Shown here in pieces: positions 1 through 9,862 of a stretch of 64,000 nt of DNA; the stretch's first letter is position 1, and each line of letters begins with the position of its first letter. Position numbers and translations under genes: made by a program. The notes below the pieces were generated by a model. That model made no database searches and was not told the DNA's origin. It saw nothing but the letters and a program-made list of their open reading frames with translations. Location of the stretch: assembly GCA_026708265.1 (NCBI GenBank), contig JAPOVI010000070.1, positions 1-64,000 of the forward strand, read 5' to 3'. Source of the stretch: Acidobacteriota bacterium (GTDB lineage Bacteria > Acidobacteriota > Vicinamibacteria > Vicinamibacterales > UBA8438).

Positions 1-10
1 ACGCTATTGC

Positions 11-90
11 CACACTTTCGTCACAGATCGTGCGCAAGCCGTGCGCCTTTCTCGGCTACCCTCCCTGGGTGGTGGATGGGGGGCGGGCTG
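11..90 (+). repeat. Intergenic phased-repeat module, copy 1
   Basis: cacactttCGTCACAGATCGTGCGCAAGCCGTGCGCcttTCTCGGCTACCCTCCctGGGTGGTGGatGGGGGGCGGG. Confidence 0.8.
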
Positions 91-290
91 CTCTTAGTGG
101 CTGCTCGTGTTGGCCGTCGGGCGGCCCGCCGCCGTGGCGCGAAGGGTTCTTCTGGCGTGGCGCTCGAGCGGAGATCGCAGAGGGCCGCGACGCGGCTGGC
201 AGGGCGGCCGCGACGCGGCTGAGCATTCGCCACGTCAGGCGACGCCTCGCTCGGCCATCGTCGGCAGATGCGCAGCAGGTGCGCGGCCGA

Positions 291-1319
291 TCAGGGGACA
301 GTGGTGCCTGTGATGTCTGCGCCGGGCTCTTGCCGTGCGAGGAGCGGATCCCGTCCTTCGTCGACGACGAGCCCCGTGAAACCCTCTACCGGCTCGGGTG
401 GCTGCGGGTCGAGCCTGCACAGAATCTCCACGAGGAGGCTTCCGACCGCGACGTTGCGAACCCACTTTCGGTCGCTCGGGACGACATACCACGGCGCCCA
501 CTCCGTCGAGGTCTTGGTGAGCGTCTCTTCGAACGCCCGCTGGAACTCGTCCCAGCGGGCTCGGTCCTCGAGGTCGGCGGCCTGGAACTTCCAGCGCCTC
601 TCGGGATTGTCGATTCGGCTCTGGAGCCGCCGACGCTGCTCCTGTCGGGAGATGTGGAGGTACACCTTGACGAGCGTTGTGCCCTCGTCTGTGAGCAGGC
701 GCTCGAAGTCGTTGATGTGCCCGAAGCGCCGTTTCCACACCGCTTCAGGAGCGAGCCCGCGGACCCGAACAGTGATGACGTCCTCGTAGTGCGACCGGTT
801 GAAGATGCCGATCTCACCGCGTTCCGGGCAAGCCGAGTGGACACGCCACAGGTAGTCGTGCGCACGCTCGTGGCCTGCCGGCGCCGTGAACGAGACAACC
901 CTGCAGCCTTGCGCGTTGACTCCGGTGAAGACGCTGCGGATCGTGCCATCCTTGCCCGATGCATCGAGACCTTGCAGCACGAGCAGGATGCTTCGGCTGC
1001 TCTCCGCGTAGAGCCGGTTTTGTCGCAGCGCAAGCTCACCGATGATCTCGCTGAGCTGCTCTTTCGCGCGTCGTTTGCCTTCCAGTCCGAGACTGTCTCG
1101 CGGATCACGCTTGTCGAGCTGTGGGGCTGTCCGGGGAGGACAATGAGCCTCTCGATCATCACAGCGGAACCCTAGACGACGCGGCGTGGAATGACGCGGC
1201 TGCCCGCCGTATGGGCATGAGCTGCCCGGGAGAGTCTGCATGAGCCAACGGAGGCTGCATGAAACCGAAATAGAATACGTCGCCATGGCAGACGCGCTGC
1301 CGGCCAACCTCTGGGTCAC
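291..1319 (-). CDS. ppk2: PPK2-family polyphosphate kinase
   Basis: LLVLQGLDASGKDGTIRSVFTGVNAQGCRVVSF (Walker A-like GLDASGKDG), HYEDVITVRV, WYVVPSDRKWVRN; true start may be internal. Confidence 0.85.
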   Translation of the reverse strand: MTQRLAGSASAMATYSISVSCSLRWLMQTLPGSSCPYGGQPRHSTPRRLGFRCDDREAHCPPRTAPQLDKRDPRDSLGLEGKRRAKEQLSEIIGELALRQNRLYAESSRSILLVLQGLDASGKDGTIRSVFTGVNAQGCRVVSFTAPAGHERAHDYLWRVHSACPERGEIGIFNRSHYEDVITVRVRGLAPEAVWKRRFGHINDFERLLTDEGTTLVKVYLHISRQEQRRRLQSRIDNPERRWKFQAADLEDRARWDEFQRAFEETLTKTSTEWAPWYVVPSDRKWVRNVAVGSLLVEILCRLDPQPPEPVEGFTGLVVDEGRDPLLARQEPGADITGTTVP

Positions 1320-1502
1320 CGACGCTACCCGTCTGGCGCGGCGGGGTCAGACCACCGAGGTGCAGCTGGGGGCGCGTCGAGCAGGGCGAGACAAGCCGCT
1401 TGGGTATGGCGATGGGATCAGGGCCGCGCAGGGACACGCCGCAGCTGGCGCGTACCACTGTCCCTTCTCCGAGCTGCTGCGTAGAGCGGCTGGGTAATCA
1501 GG

Positions 1503-2663
1503 GTGGACGAGGGTTACGGAATCGAGACGAAGGCGGTTCGCGCTGGCCAAACCCGCCCCCTCCTCGAGGGGGCTGTGGTCGCGCCCGTGTTTCAGTCTGC
1601 CACCTACGAATCGGGCGACGAGACGAGCTACCACGGCATCCGGTATCTCCGTCTCAACAACTCGCCGAACCACCTTGCGCTTGCGGGCAAGCTCGCTGCG
1701 CTCGAGAACGCTGAGAGCGCGGTCGTGGCGGCGAGCGGAATGGCTGCGATCGCGACCGCTCTCTTCACAGTGCTGGGTTCTGGAGGCCACGTGCTTGCGC
1801 ATCGCACGCTGTACGGCGGGACGCACGATCTCCTGACGAAGGAGTTTGCCTCCCACGGGCTCTCCTTCGACCTGATGGATGCCGACGATCCTGGGTCCTG
1901 GTCGGCGAAGCTGCGCCCAACGACGAGAGCGGCCTACGTCGAGACGATCACAAACCCGTTGCTCGAGGTCTGTGATCTCGAGGCTGTGGTGAGATTCGCT
2001 CGCGAGAACGAGCTCGTCGCGATGGTCGACAACACGTTCGCGAGCCCGGTCAACTTCCGACCCGCAGAGCACGGCTTCGATCTCTCGCTTCACAGCGGCA
2101 CGAAGTACCTGAACGGCCACAGCGACATCGTGGCGGGCGCGGTCATCGGGCGCGCTGACCTCGTCGAGCAGGTCACCCACAGGTTGAACCACCTGGGTGG
2201 CACGCTCGATCCCCATGCGTGCTTCCTCCTCGACCGCGGCCTCAAGACCCTCGTCCTGCGCGTCCGCCAGCACAATGCGAGCGCGCTCGCATTGGCCAGG
2301 TTCCTCGAGGCGCACCCGGCTGTTGCCCTTGTGCACTATCCGGGTCTCACCGGTCATCCGCAACACACGCGGGCCACGCGGCTGCTCGCTGGGTTCGGCG
2401 GCATGCTGAGCTTCGAGCTGCACGGTGGGCTCGCTAGCGCCAGGCAGTTCCTCCAGAGTGTCGAGCTCGCCATTGTCGCCCCGAGCCTCGGCAGTGTCGA
2501 GACTCTCGTGACGCGCCCAGCCGCGACTGCCCACCTCGGGCTCTCACGTTCCCAGCGGGCCGCGTCGGGTGTGACGGATGGGTTGGTCAGAGTGTCGGTT
2601 GGTATCGAGGCGCTGGACGACCTCCTCGACGACTTTGGCCAGGCGCTCGATCGGGTGAGCTGA
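1503..2663 (+). CDS. Trans-sulfuration PLP enzyme (cystathionine gamma-synthase/lyase or methionine gamma-lyase family)
   Basis: IETKAVRAGQTRPLLEGAVVAPVFQSATY, VDNTFASPVNFRP, SLHSGTKYLNGHSDIVAGAV (PLP lysine motif). Confidence 0.9.
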   Translation: MDEGYGIETKAVRAGQTRPLLEGAVVAPVFQSATYESGDETSYHGIRYLRLNNSPNHLALAGKLAALENAESAVVAASGMAAIATALFTVLGSGGHVLAHRTLYGGTHDLLTKEFASHGLSFDLMDADDPGSWSAKLRPTTRAAYVETITNPLLEVCDLEAVVRFARENELVAMVDNTFASPVNFRPAEHGFDLSLHSGTKYLNGHSDIVAGAVIGRADLVEQVTHRLNHLGGTLDPHACFLLDRGLKTLVLRVRQHNASALALARFLEAHPAVALVHYPGLTGHPQHTRATRLLAGFGGMLSFELHGGLASARQFLQSVELAIVAPSLGSVETLVTRPAATAHLGLSRSQRAASGVTDGLVRVSVGIEALDDLLDDFGQALDRVS

Positions 2664-2740
2664 CGGCTCCCATTCGCGCTATTGGCGGCGCGGAGGGCCT
2701 GGGATGCCCACATGCGGCCCGAGCCTGTCAGGATGGAGCT

Positions 2741-3481
2741 GTGATCGTTGACGCTCACCTCCACGTCGATGACATCCCTGCACTGGGTTGGAAGATGGAG
2801 GCGTCGCTCTGCATCGAGCGCCTTGACGAGGCCGGAATCGACAGGGGCGTGATCATGACGATCGTCGACGCTCCCGAGGTCAATCCGGAGGCGGTCGAGC
2901 TCATTGCCGAGGCGTGCCGCCAGTATCCCGACCGCCTGTGGGCGTTTGCCAGCATCCACCCGTGGTAGGGCGATGTGGCGGCCGCGCTGCTCGAGCGCGC
3001 GTTCGACCTGGGCTTCAGGGGGCTCAAGTTGCACCTCGTCTCGACCATCGCCCACCCAGGGCTGGAGGAGACGTTGCAGCTGGTACGAATCGCGGCTCTG
3101 CACAACGCGCCGACGCTCTTCCACTGCGGCGACGAGCCGATGATCCCGCCACTGGCCGTCTCGAGGGCCGCCCAGGCCGCTCCCGACGCCACGATCATCC
3201 TCGGCGGCCACATGGGCGGCTACTTCCACGTCGGCGAGGCAATCGAGGTTGCGCGTCGCGTGCCGAACCTCGTTCTCGAGACGTCGGCCATGCCCTACCC
3301 CGCCAAGATCCGCGAGGCGGTCGATGCCATCGGGGCGGAGCGCGTTCTCTACGGGAGCGATGGGCCCGTCTGCTCACCTCGTCTCGAGGTGCGAAATGTC
3401 CGGCTCGCTGCTCTTCGCGCCAGTGACGAGGAGCTCGTCCTGGCGGGGAACGCGATGCGGATTCTGCAAGCGGTGCGGTGA
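2741..3481 (+). pseudogene. Amidohydrolase family 2 (TIM-barrel metal hydrolase) with in-frame TAG at 2966-2968
   Basis: ORFs 2741..2968 and 2975..3481 share one frame and together make one protein: MIVDAHLHVDD...AFASIHPW*GDVAAALLERAFDLGFRGLKLHL...LYGSDGP. Confidence 0.75.
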
Positions 3482-4225
3482 TCGTCGATTCGCTCGCCTT
3501 CCTTGGCGAGGGGCTGTTCGGGCCCTCTTCAACGGTGGACAGGCTGCTGGCAACGCTCGATGCAGCCGGCGCGGACGCGCGGTCGTCTGCCCCGCGCGTC
3601 CGCCCGACTACTTCCTGGAGCCGGGCAACGAGCGCGTCAGCGACGCGGTGCGCGAGCATCAGACCGGCTGATCGGGTTCGCTCGGGTTGATCCGAACAGG
3701 GCCGATACTGCCGCGACCGAGGCGCTACGCGCACTTGACGGGCTCGGGCTCTCCGGGGTCTTCCTGCAACCGTGGGAAGAGACGTTCCGCGTGAGCTCTG
3801 CCGTCGTTGAGCCGCTGATCGAGATTGCGCAGGAACGAGGTGTCCCGGTGATCATGGCTGCCGGCTATCCATGGCTGTCAGAGGGGTTGCAGATCGGCGA
3901 TCTCGCTCGTCGGTTCCCTGACGTCGCGTTCATCGCCACCAATGGAGGGCAGATCAACATCTCCGGACTCGGACAGACCGACATCGAGCTGGCCATGACC
4001 GACTGTCCCAACCTCTCCCTCCAGACCGCGGGCGTCTATCGGGAGGACTTCCTCGAGGGAATTGTCGAGCGCTTCGGGGCTGACCGGCTGCTCTACGCGA
4101 GCGCCTTTCCGCTGATGGAGCCGTTGCTCGAGGTCGAGCGCCCTCGCTCGATGCACGTCTCGGAGGAGGCGCGGGCGGCGGTGTTGGGCGGGACTGCCGT
4201 GCGCCTCCTGCTCCCGGAGCTGTAG
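3478..4225 (+). pseudogene. Second amidohydrolase family protein, two apparent frameshifts
   Basis: MIVDSLAFLGEGLFGPSSTVDRLLATLDAAGAD (frame 1) + VVCPARPPDYFLEPGNERVSDAVREHQ (frame 3) + RLIGFARVDPNR...LLYASAFPLMEPLLE (frame 2). Confidence 0.7.
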
Positions 4226-4397
4226 GGAGCTGCAGATCCTCATCGCGCTGTTCCAGCCCGATCTCTCTGGAAGCTGGGAACCGAGCCACTCAGTGCGGAG
4301 GCTTGGCTGACGCCGGGCGCTTGCACGCTCCATCCGGCAGGCACAGCGGCCTCGGCCCGACTGTACAGAGTTAGCGCGGCCTCCTGAGGCTTCCGCC

Positions 4398-4477
4398 ACA
4401 CTTTCGTCACGGATCGCGCGCAAGCCGTGCGCTTTTCTGGGTTACCCTCCCCCGGGTGGCCGGTGGGGGCGGGCTGC
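4398..4477 (+). repeat. Intergenic phased-repeat module, copy 2
   Basis: cacactttCGTCACGGATCGCGCGCAAGCCGTGCGCTTTTCTGGGTTACCCTCCCCCGGGTGGCCGGTGGGGGCGGG. Confidence 0.8.
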
Positions 4478-4661
4478 CCTTTCTGGCGGGTGAGGGCGAA
4501 TCTCCCGGCGGATGAAGGCGCCCTTTCCGGGAACTGAGGGCGAGCGCGATCGCATCGCTGCCGGTCGTGGTGCGGGTGGCTTTCTCCCAGCGGGTGGGAT
4601 AGCAGGCGGCTTCGTGGGCAAGCCGAAGCAGGTTAGGCTCGCCGGCGACGAGCTGGTTGAT

Positions 4662-5138
4662 CTAGGCGTCCTCGAGAACGAGCTCGGTCGTGCACTCGAT
4701 CGATCCCGAGATCGATCGGTAGACCGGGCACTTCGGCATGTGGCTGTCGAACGCGCGCTGGATCTTGGCGCGGTCGGTGTCTGCATCGACCTTGAGGTGG
4801 TACACGACGTGCACGCGCTTGATCACGATGACGCCATCGTCCTCGGCCTCGACCTCGCCCGTCGTCTCACCGACGAGGCGACCCTCGCCTGCTGGGATCT
4901 GACGCGCCTCCAGCGCGCCTCCGAACGTTCCGGTGAGTCAGCCGCCCGCCGCGGCAATGATGTAGTCGAGCGTCGCGGCCCGCTCGGACTCCGTGCCCGC
5001 TGGGACGCCGTAGTGCTCAGCGATGCCCGAGTGGACGCCGAACATGACCGGCTCTGCCTCGACGGGAATGATTGCGCGCCGCAGCGGCCCGCGAACTCGC
5101 TCGATCCGAACGTTCGAGGTGTAGATGACACGACCCAT
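4662..5138 (-). CDS. OsmC-like protein, candidate selenoprotein (in-frame TGA 4938-4940 at the conserved Cys position)
   Basis: MGRVIYTSNVRIERVRGPLRRAIIPVEAEPVMFGVHSGIAEHYGVPAGTESERAATLDYIIAAAGG[TGA]LTGTFGGALEARQIPAGEGRLVGETTGEVEAEDDGVIVIKRVHVVYHLKVDADTDRAKIQRAFDSHMPKCPVYRSISGSIECTTELVLEDA*; frame stays open on both sides of the TGA. Confidence 0.75.
4901..4940 (-). promoter_or_regulatory. Candidate bacterial SECIS (UGA plus downstream hairpin) in OsmC-like gene
   Basis: UGA-25 nt-loop; stem GGCGCGC/GCGCGUC (7 bp with one G-U), loop UGGAG with G at loop position 2. Confidence 0.6.
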
Positions 5139-5180
5139 GGCACGCATGCTAGGCGAAGCTGCGGCCAGTAGCCTTGTGAG

Positions 5181-6068
5181 GTGGCGAGAGTCGCGCTGAT
5201 CGGGACGGGGACGATGGGGCTCCCGATGGGACGCCAGCTCGTTGCGGCAGGCCATGAGGTCGTGGCGTGCGATCTCGACCCGGCGCAGGCTGCCAGGCTC
5301 GGTACCGCCACGGCCGCGATGCCCGCTGAAGCCGGCCGGGATGCCGAAGTGGCGCTTACTTCCCTACCCTCCGTGGGGGCCGTCGAGGAGGTGGTCCTGG
5401 GCGCTGACGGTCTGGAGGCCACCATGGCGCCAGGGACGACGGTGATCGACATGTCGACGAGCCCACCCGCGCTTGCGCGCAGGCTTGCGGGCGAGCTCGC
5501 CACGCGAGGCATCGAGTTTCTCGATGCACCGGTGAGCGGGGGCCCCACGGGTGCGCAGGCCGGCACGCTCGCGATCATGGTCGGCGGGGAGGAGCCGGTG
5601 TTCGCGCGGTGGCGCGAGCTCCTGGGCGCCCTGGGGACCAAGGTTGAGTATGTCGGCCGCCACGGCGCGGGCCAGACCGTGAAGCTCTGCAACAACCTCA
5701 TGGTCGCCTGCACGATGGCTGCAATGGCTGAGGCCTGTGCCGTGCTGGAGGGCGAGGGCGTCGACCCGGCCATCGCCTACGAGGTCTTCACGCGCTCGAC
5801 GAGCGACTCCAGTGTCATGCGGCGCCGGTTCCCACTTCCCGGGGTGCGGCCGGAACATCCCGCCTCCCAGGAGTACGAGCCGATGTTTCGCGTCGACCTG
5901 CTGGTGAAGGACATCGAGCTCGCGCTCGATCTCGCCCGCGAGCAAGGGGTCGAGTGCTCGACCGGCGCGGCTGCTGCGGCGCTGTACCGAGCCACGGTTG
6001 AGGAGGGCCTCGGCGCGCTCGACTACTCGGCGGTCGCGTTGGCCGTACCTCGGTCGGATCCCGGCTAG
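5181..6068 (+). CDS. NAD(P)-dependent 3-hydroxyisobutyrate dehydrogenase / beta-hydroxyacid dehydrogenase
   Basis: VARVALIGTGTMGLPMGRQLVAAGHEVVACDLD, FLDAPVSGGPTGAQAGTLAIMVGG, GAGQTVKLCNN. Confidence 0.9.
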   Translation: MARVALIGTGTMGLPMGRQLVAAGHEVVACDLDPAQAARLGTATAAMPAEAGRDAEVALTSLPSVGAVEEVVLGADGLEATMAPGTTVIDMSTSPPALARRLAGELATRGIEFLDAPVSGGPTGAQAGTLAIMVGGEEPVFARWRELLGALGTKVEYVGRHGAGQTVKLCNNLMVACTMAAMAEACAVLEGEGVDPAIAYEVFTRSTSDSSVMRRRFPLPGVRPEHPASQEYEPMFRVDLLVKDIELALDLAREQGVECSTGAAAAALYRATVEEGLGALDYSAVALAVPRSDPG

Positions 6069-6072
6069 CGTG

Positions 6073-7254
6073 ATGTCGCCGCGGTGGGTGCTCGCGACCG
6101 CGACCGCGGCGCAGGTGGCCGTGTCGCTGGTCACGTTCGGGCTGCCTGTGATCGGGCCGGAGCTGGCAGCCGAGTTTGGCCTCTCTCTCCCTGCCCTCGG
6201 CCTTGTCCTCTCGGCGAACGTCCTCGGTCAGGGTGTCATGCTCATTGCGGCAGGCCGCGCTGTCGAACGCTACGGCGGCAGATCCACGACGCTGCTCGGC
6301 ACGGCGGTCGCCACTGTGGGCATCCTCAGTGCGGCGTTCGCCCCCTCACTCGGCGTGCTGGTCGCGCTCCTGTTCGTGTCGGGTCTTGGCTCGGCCACCG
6401 TCCCGATCGCGGGGATGGGCTCGGTGCTCCGGGTGTTCGCGAGGGGCGGGCGCGCGCAGGCGCTCGGTGTCCGTCAGCTCGGGGTGCCGCTCGCGGGAAT
6501 GGTCGGGGCGTTCCTCATGCCCGCGCTCGAGTCCACCGGCGGCGTTCGTGCCGCGCTCTTGTTCTCGGGAGGCGTTGTCGCGCTGCTCGGGACGACGTTC
6601 GGGCTGACCGGCGCCTCGTGGTCACCGGGCGGGGTGGCCGGAGGGTTCCGCTCTGGTGCGCTGAGGCGCATCCTGCGAGCACCGAGCATGCTGCGGCTCC
6701 TGCTGGTTGCGTTCATCTACATCATCGTTCTCCAGGCCGCGCTGACGTACCTCGTGCCGTCGGTGCGCGATCAGGGTCTCTCGACGGTCTGGGCCAGCGC
6801 GGTGTTCTTCGCAATGCAGGCAACGGCAGGCGGTTCAAGGATCGTGTGGGGAAGGATTGCCGATCGCGGCCAGGGCACTCGTCGTATCCGTGCGCTCGTC
6901 GAGGTCGGGTGGGCATCGGCGGTCGGAGCGTCCATCTTTGCCGGGCTGCTTGGCACTGGAGCGATGGGCATCCTGATCGGCGCGGTCGTGTTCGCGCTCG
7001 GCGCGATGGGCTGGAACGCGCTCATCTACGTGAGCGCCGCAGAGCGCGGTCCGGGGGATGCGCCCGCGCAGTCGGTTGCAGTTGCTGCCACCGTGGTGTT
7101 CGCGATTGCGGCGATCTCCTCGCCGGCCATGGGCGCTCTCGCTGAGACGATCGGCTGGATGTCGTTCTGGCTCGTCTGCTCGGGCATCATGCTCATCGGC
7201 GCGCTGGTTGCCTCGTCGATCCCCGACCGCCAGCCGCCGGCCGAGCCAACCTGA
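6073..7254 (+). CDS. MFS transporter
   Basis: 12-TM pattern; FGLPVIGPELAAEFGLSLPALGLVLSANVLGQ; internal start chosen after the overlap with the preceding gene. Confidence 0.85.
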   Translation: MSPRWVLATATAAQVAVSLVTFGLPVIGPELAAEFGLSLPALGLVLSANVLGQGVMLIAAGRAVERYGGRSTTLLGTAVATVGILSAAFAPSLGVLVALLFVSGLGSATVPIAGMGSVLRVFARGGRAQALGVRQLGVPLAGMVGAFLMPALESTGGVRAALLFSGGVVALLGTTFGLTGASWSPGGVAGGFRSGALRRILRAPSMLRLLLVAFIYIIVLQAALTYLVPSVRDQGLSTVWASAVFFAMQATAGGSRIVWGRIADRGQGTRRIRALVEVGWASAVGASIFAGLLGTGAMGILIGAVVFALGAMGWNALIYVSAAERGPGDAPAQSVAVAATVVFAIAAISSPAMGALAETIGWMSFWLVCSGIMLIGALVASSIPDRQPPAEPT

Positions 7255-7387
7255 AGCACCTGCTGGCCTTACACCGTGCGCGGAGTGTCGGCGCTGAGCG
7301 CGAGCTTCCTCTGGGAGCAGTCCTGACCTCTGAGCACGGGCCGGTTTACTTGGCTGTCAGCTCAGCCGGGCGCCACACTACGGTGCA

Positions 7388-8492
7388 GTGAGGCACCTTC
7401 TGACCGCAGTCGTGGTCGTCGTTGTCGCGGCGCTAGACTTCTTCGGCTCGGACGCTGTCACGTCCGGTCAGCCCGGTTCGGCAGACGAGGCGCGCAGCGA
7501 TGATCTCAGGGGACCGTTCTCGCCCGAGCCGGGAGCCCTCTCGGGCACCCTTGTTGTCACGCGCGGAGAGAAGTACACGCTCCAGCAGATCGACCTCGAC
7601 CGACTTCGGTTTGGGCGGCCGAGGCCACGGACGAGCTGTGATGTCTGGGTGCCGCCGGACGGGCGGCTCGCTCTGGCCCCACGCCAGGAGACACCCATCT
7701 TGACGTGCCGACTCGTGACGCGCCGGCCGCTGTGCTCTTCGAGCTCGCCGACCGGCCGAGGCAAATCGCTCAGGTCGGGACGGTTGTGGCTCCGCCAGAG
7801 TGGTCGGCCGCTGGCGATCGGGTCGCGGTGTGCGGTGCAGACGAGCGAACGAGCCTCGTCACGCTTGACGGCGGCATCGAGGAGGTCGTCGATGGCTGCT
7901 GGCCTGCGTTCGATGCCGCTGGAGCCGTCATCACCCGCAAGCTGATCGATCCAGAAGCGAGCGAGCATGTGGTGCTTCGCGACGGCAAGGCCGTGCTCGA
8001 GGGCGATGAGCTTCTGCGGAGCCTACCCCTCGGCTCCCGTCCACCGGCGGTCGTGCTCGGGCATACGACGGCACGCTCGTGGTCGTGATTGCCCACGCGC
8101 TGGGTGAACGGGTCCGCGTGGTCTTGCAACACTGCCAGGATGGCTCGATCAATAAGGGCGTCGAGCTGTCGTTCTTCGTCACCGAGCGTCGAGCGCTTCC
8201 GGCAGCCAGGCGTCTGACAGACGAGCTTGTCCTCAGCCCAGATGGACAGGAGCTCGCCATCGTCCTCTCGCGGGGGGAGGGTGCCCTCGCGCTCCTCGAA
8301 ATCGCGACGGGGCGTCTGGTTCTGGGGCCGATCAGGCAGCGGGGCTGGGACTGGTCGCCGGACGGCGCCTGGCTCGCGGTCTCGACGGGGACGGCGATTC
8401 AGATCTACGGGCTGGAGCGCACGGCCGCACCGACTTTCACGATTCCGATTGCGGTCGAGGGCCTCGCCTGGCGTACGGCGGAGCCGGGCTAG
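7388..8492 (+). pseudogene. Secreted beta-propeller-like protein, at least two frameshifts
   Basis: Three consecutive frames (7388.., 7705.., 8079..8492) join as one protein: signal-like MRHLLTAVVVVVVAALDFFG; LSPDGQELAIVL; DWSPDGAWLAVSTGTAIQIYGLE. Confidence 0.5.
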
Positions 8493-8693
8493 TCTCACCG
8501 CGCTCTCCTGCTGCACGCCGATGGACGATCGGCAACAATGGGCCGAGCGAGGTTCTCTAGGCGGGCGGCTGCGTTGTGACGCGGAGTCTTGCGGTCGAGG
8601 GCGACGAAGTCGAGCAGCTCAGACGGGGATTGAGACAGCCGTACGACGGACACAGCGTGGCCGGCTCCGAGCCGGCGGCGAGAAGGAGGCGAC

Positions 8694-9272
8694 ATGACAA
8701 CGATCGAGGGGGGAGTCGAGGTCCGGACGGTGACAGCGGAGCACCTGACCGTGGAGGCGTTCGCACCCTTCGGCGATGTCATCGGCCCTGAGGGCCACGA
8801 CCGTCTTCCCATTAACCTCTACGGCCGCACGATCGACGTGTACAGCATCCCGGTGGAGGCTGACGAGCCCATCGATTTTCTCGTAAACAGGCTTCGCTAC
8901 CGCGAGCTGCGGGTTATCAACCTCGAGACACATGCGGGGATGACCCAGGCTTTCATGCCGCTTGACGGCAAGCCGTTCATCCAGGTCGTCGCGGCTGCTG
9001 ACGCGAGGCTCGAGGGCGACGTTCCCGCCGTCGACGAGGTGCACGCCTTCATCGTGCCGGGCGACAGAGGCGTGCAGATAGGCCGGAACGTGTGGCACGA
9101 GCCGCCCTTCCCACTCCAGGACGAGCAGCTCATGGTGGTCACGAGCCATCAGTCGCTGACGAAGGGGCTCCAGTCGAAGGTCAATGCAACCCAGGAAATC
9201 GCCCAGCTCGATGTCGACAAGCGCAACATCACGGAGCGGGCCGGGTTTGAGCTGAGAATCCAGCTGGTCTAG
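8694..9272 (+). CDS. Ureidoglycolate lyase-like cupin-fold protein
   Basis: EHLTVEAFAPFGDVIGPEGH, HAGMTQAFMPLDGKPFIQVVA, GVQIGRNVWHEPPFPL. Confidence 0.75.
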   Translation: MTTIEGGVEVRTVTAEHLTVEAFAPFGDVIGPEGHDRLPINLYGRTIDVYSIPVEADEPIDFLVNRLRYRELRVINLETHAGMTQAFMPLDGKPFIQVVAAADARLEGDVPAVDEVHAFIVPGDRGVQIGRNVWHEPPFPLQDEQLMVVTSHQSLTKGLQSKVNATQEIAQLDVDKRNITERAGFELRIQLV

Positions 9273-9760
9273 TCCTCGCATCGCCTTGTTCCTCCGGGTC
9301 TCCTTGTCGCCTTGGGGGCTGGGTCTCGAAGTGGCCTGGTGCAGAAGTGAGCCTGGGTGAGGCGGGACGGTCGTACGTCCCCGGCCCTTGCCGTCGGCTA
9401 CCAGCGGCGAGCCGGAAGCGGCTGTCCGCTCCTACTGTCCAGCTGGTCACCGCCTCAGCCGGATGTCCCGCGAACGTCTGGGAGCAGCAAAGCCGCCGAG
9501 GGCGAGGCGCCTGCTGGACCGAGATGCCCCGCGAGCGTCTGGGAGCAGCTGTCCGCTTCCGTGTTCCAGCCGGTTGGCGTGACTCGCTGAGCGCAGCGCG
9601 CCCGTGGCCAAGCGACTCGCTGGTCCACATCCACGTCCTCGCCGGGCTACGTCCCGGCCGGGCTCGTGCGGCTGCACAGGGTTGGCACAGCTTCGTGACG
9701 CTGTTGTGACCCGTTAGGAAGCGATCGGGATGGCGGCAGTCACGAAGTGCGACCGCACAG

Positions 9761-9862
9761 GCACAGAGTTGGCGCAGTTTCGTGACAGTGTTGCGACAGA
9801 TCGTGCGCAAGCCGTGCGCGCTTCTGGGCTACCCTCCCCCGGGTGGTGGATGGGGAGCGGGC
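9761..9862 (+). repeat. Intergenic phased-repeat module, copy 3 (partial extra half at ~9677-9710)
   Basis: CGTGACAGTGT TGCGACAGAT CGTGCGCAAGC CGTGCGCGCTTCT GGGCTACCCTCCCCCGGGTGGTGG. Confidence 0.85.

Noticed and set aside
30-1175. 381-aa plus-strand ORF
   Set aside because: Antisense to the well-supported PPK2 gene and overlaps module copy 1 (spurious MRKPCAFLGYPP peptide).
2966-2968. TAG as pyrrolysine
   Set aside because: No Pyl context, no methylamine methyltransferase homology; the position is not a known Pyl site. Error or nonsense mutation is simpler.
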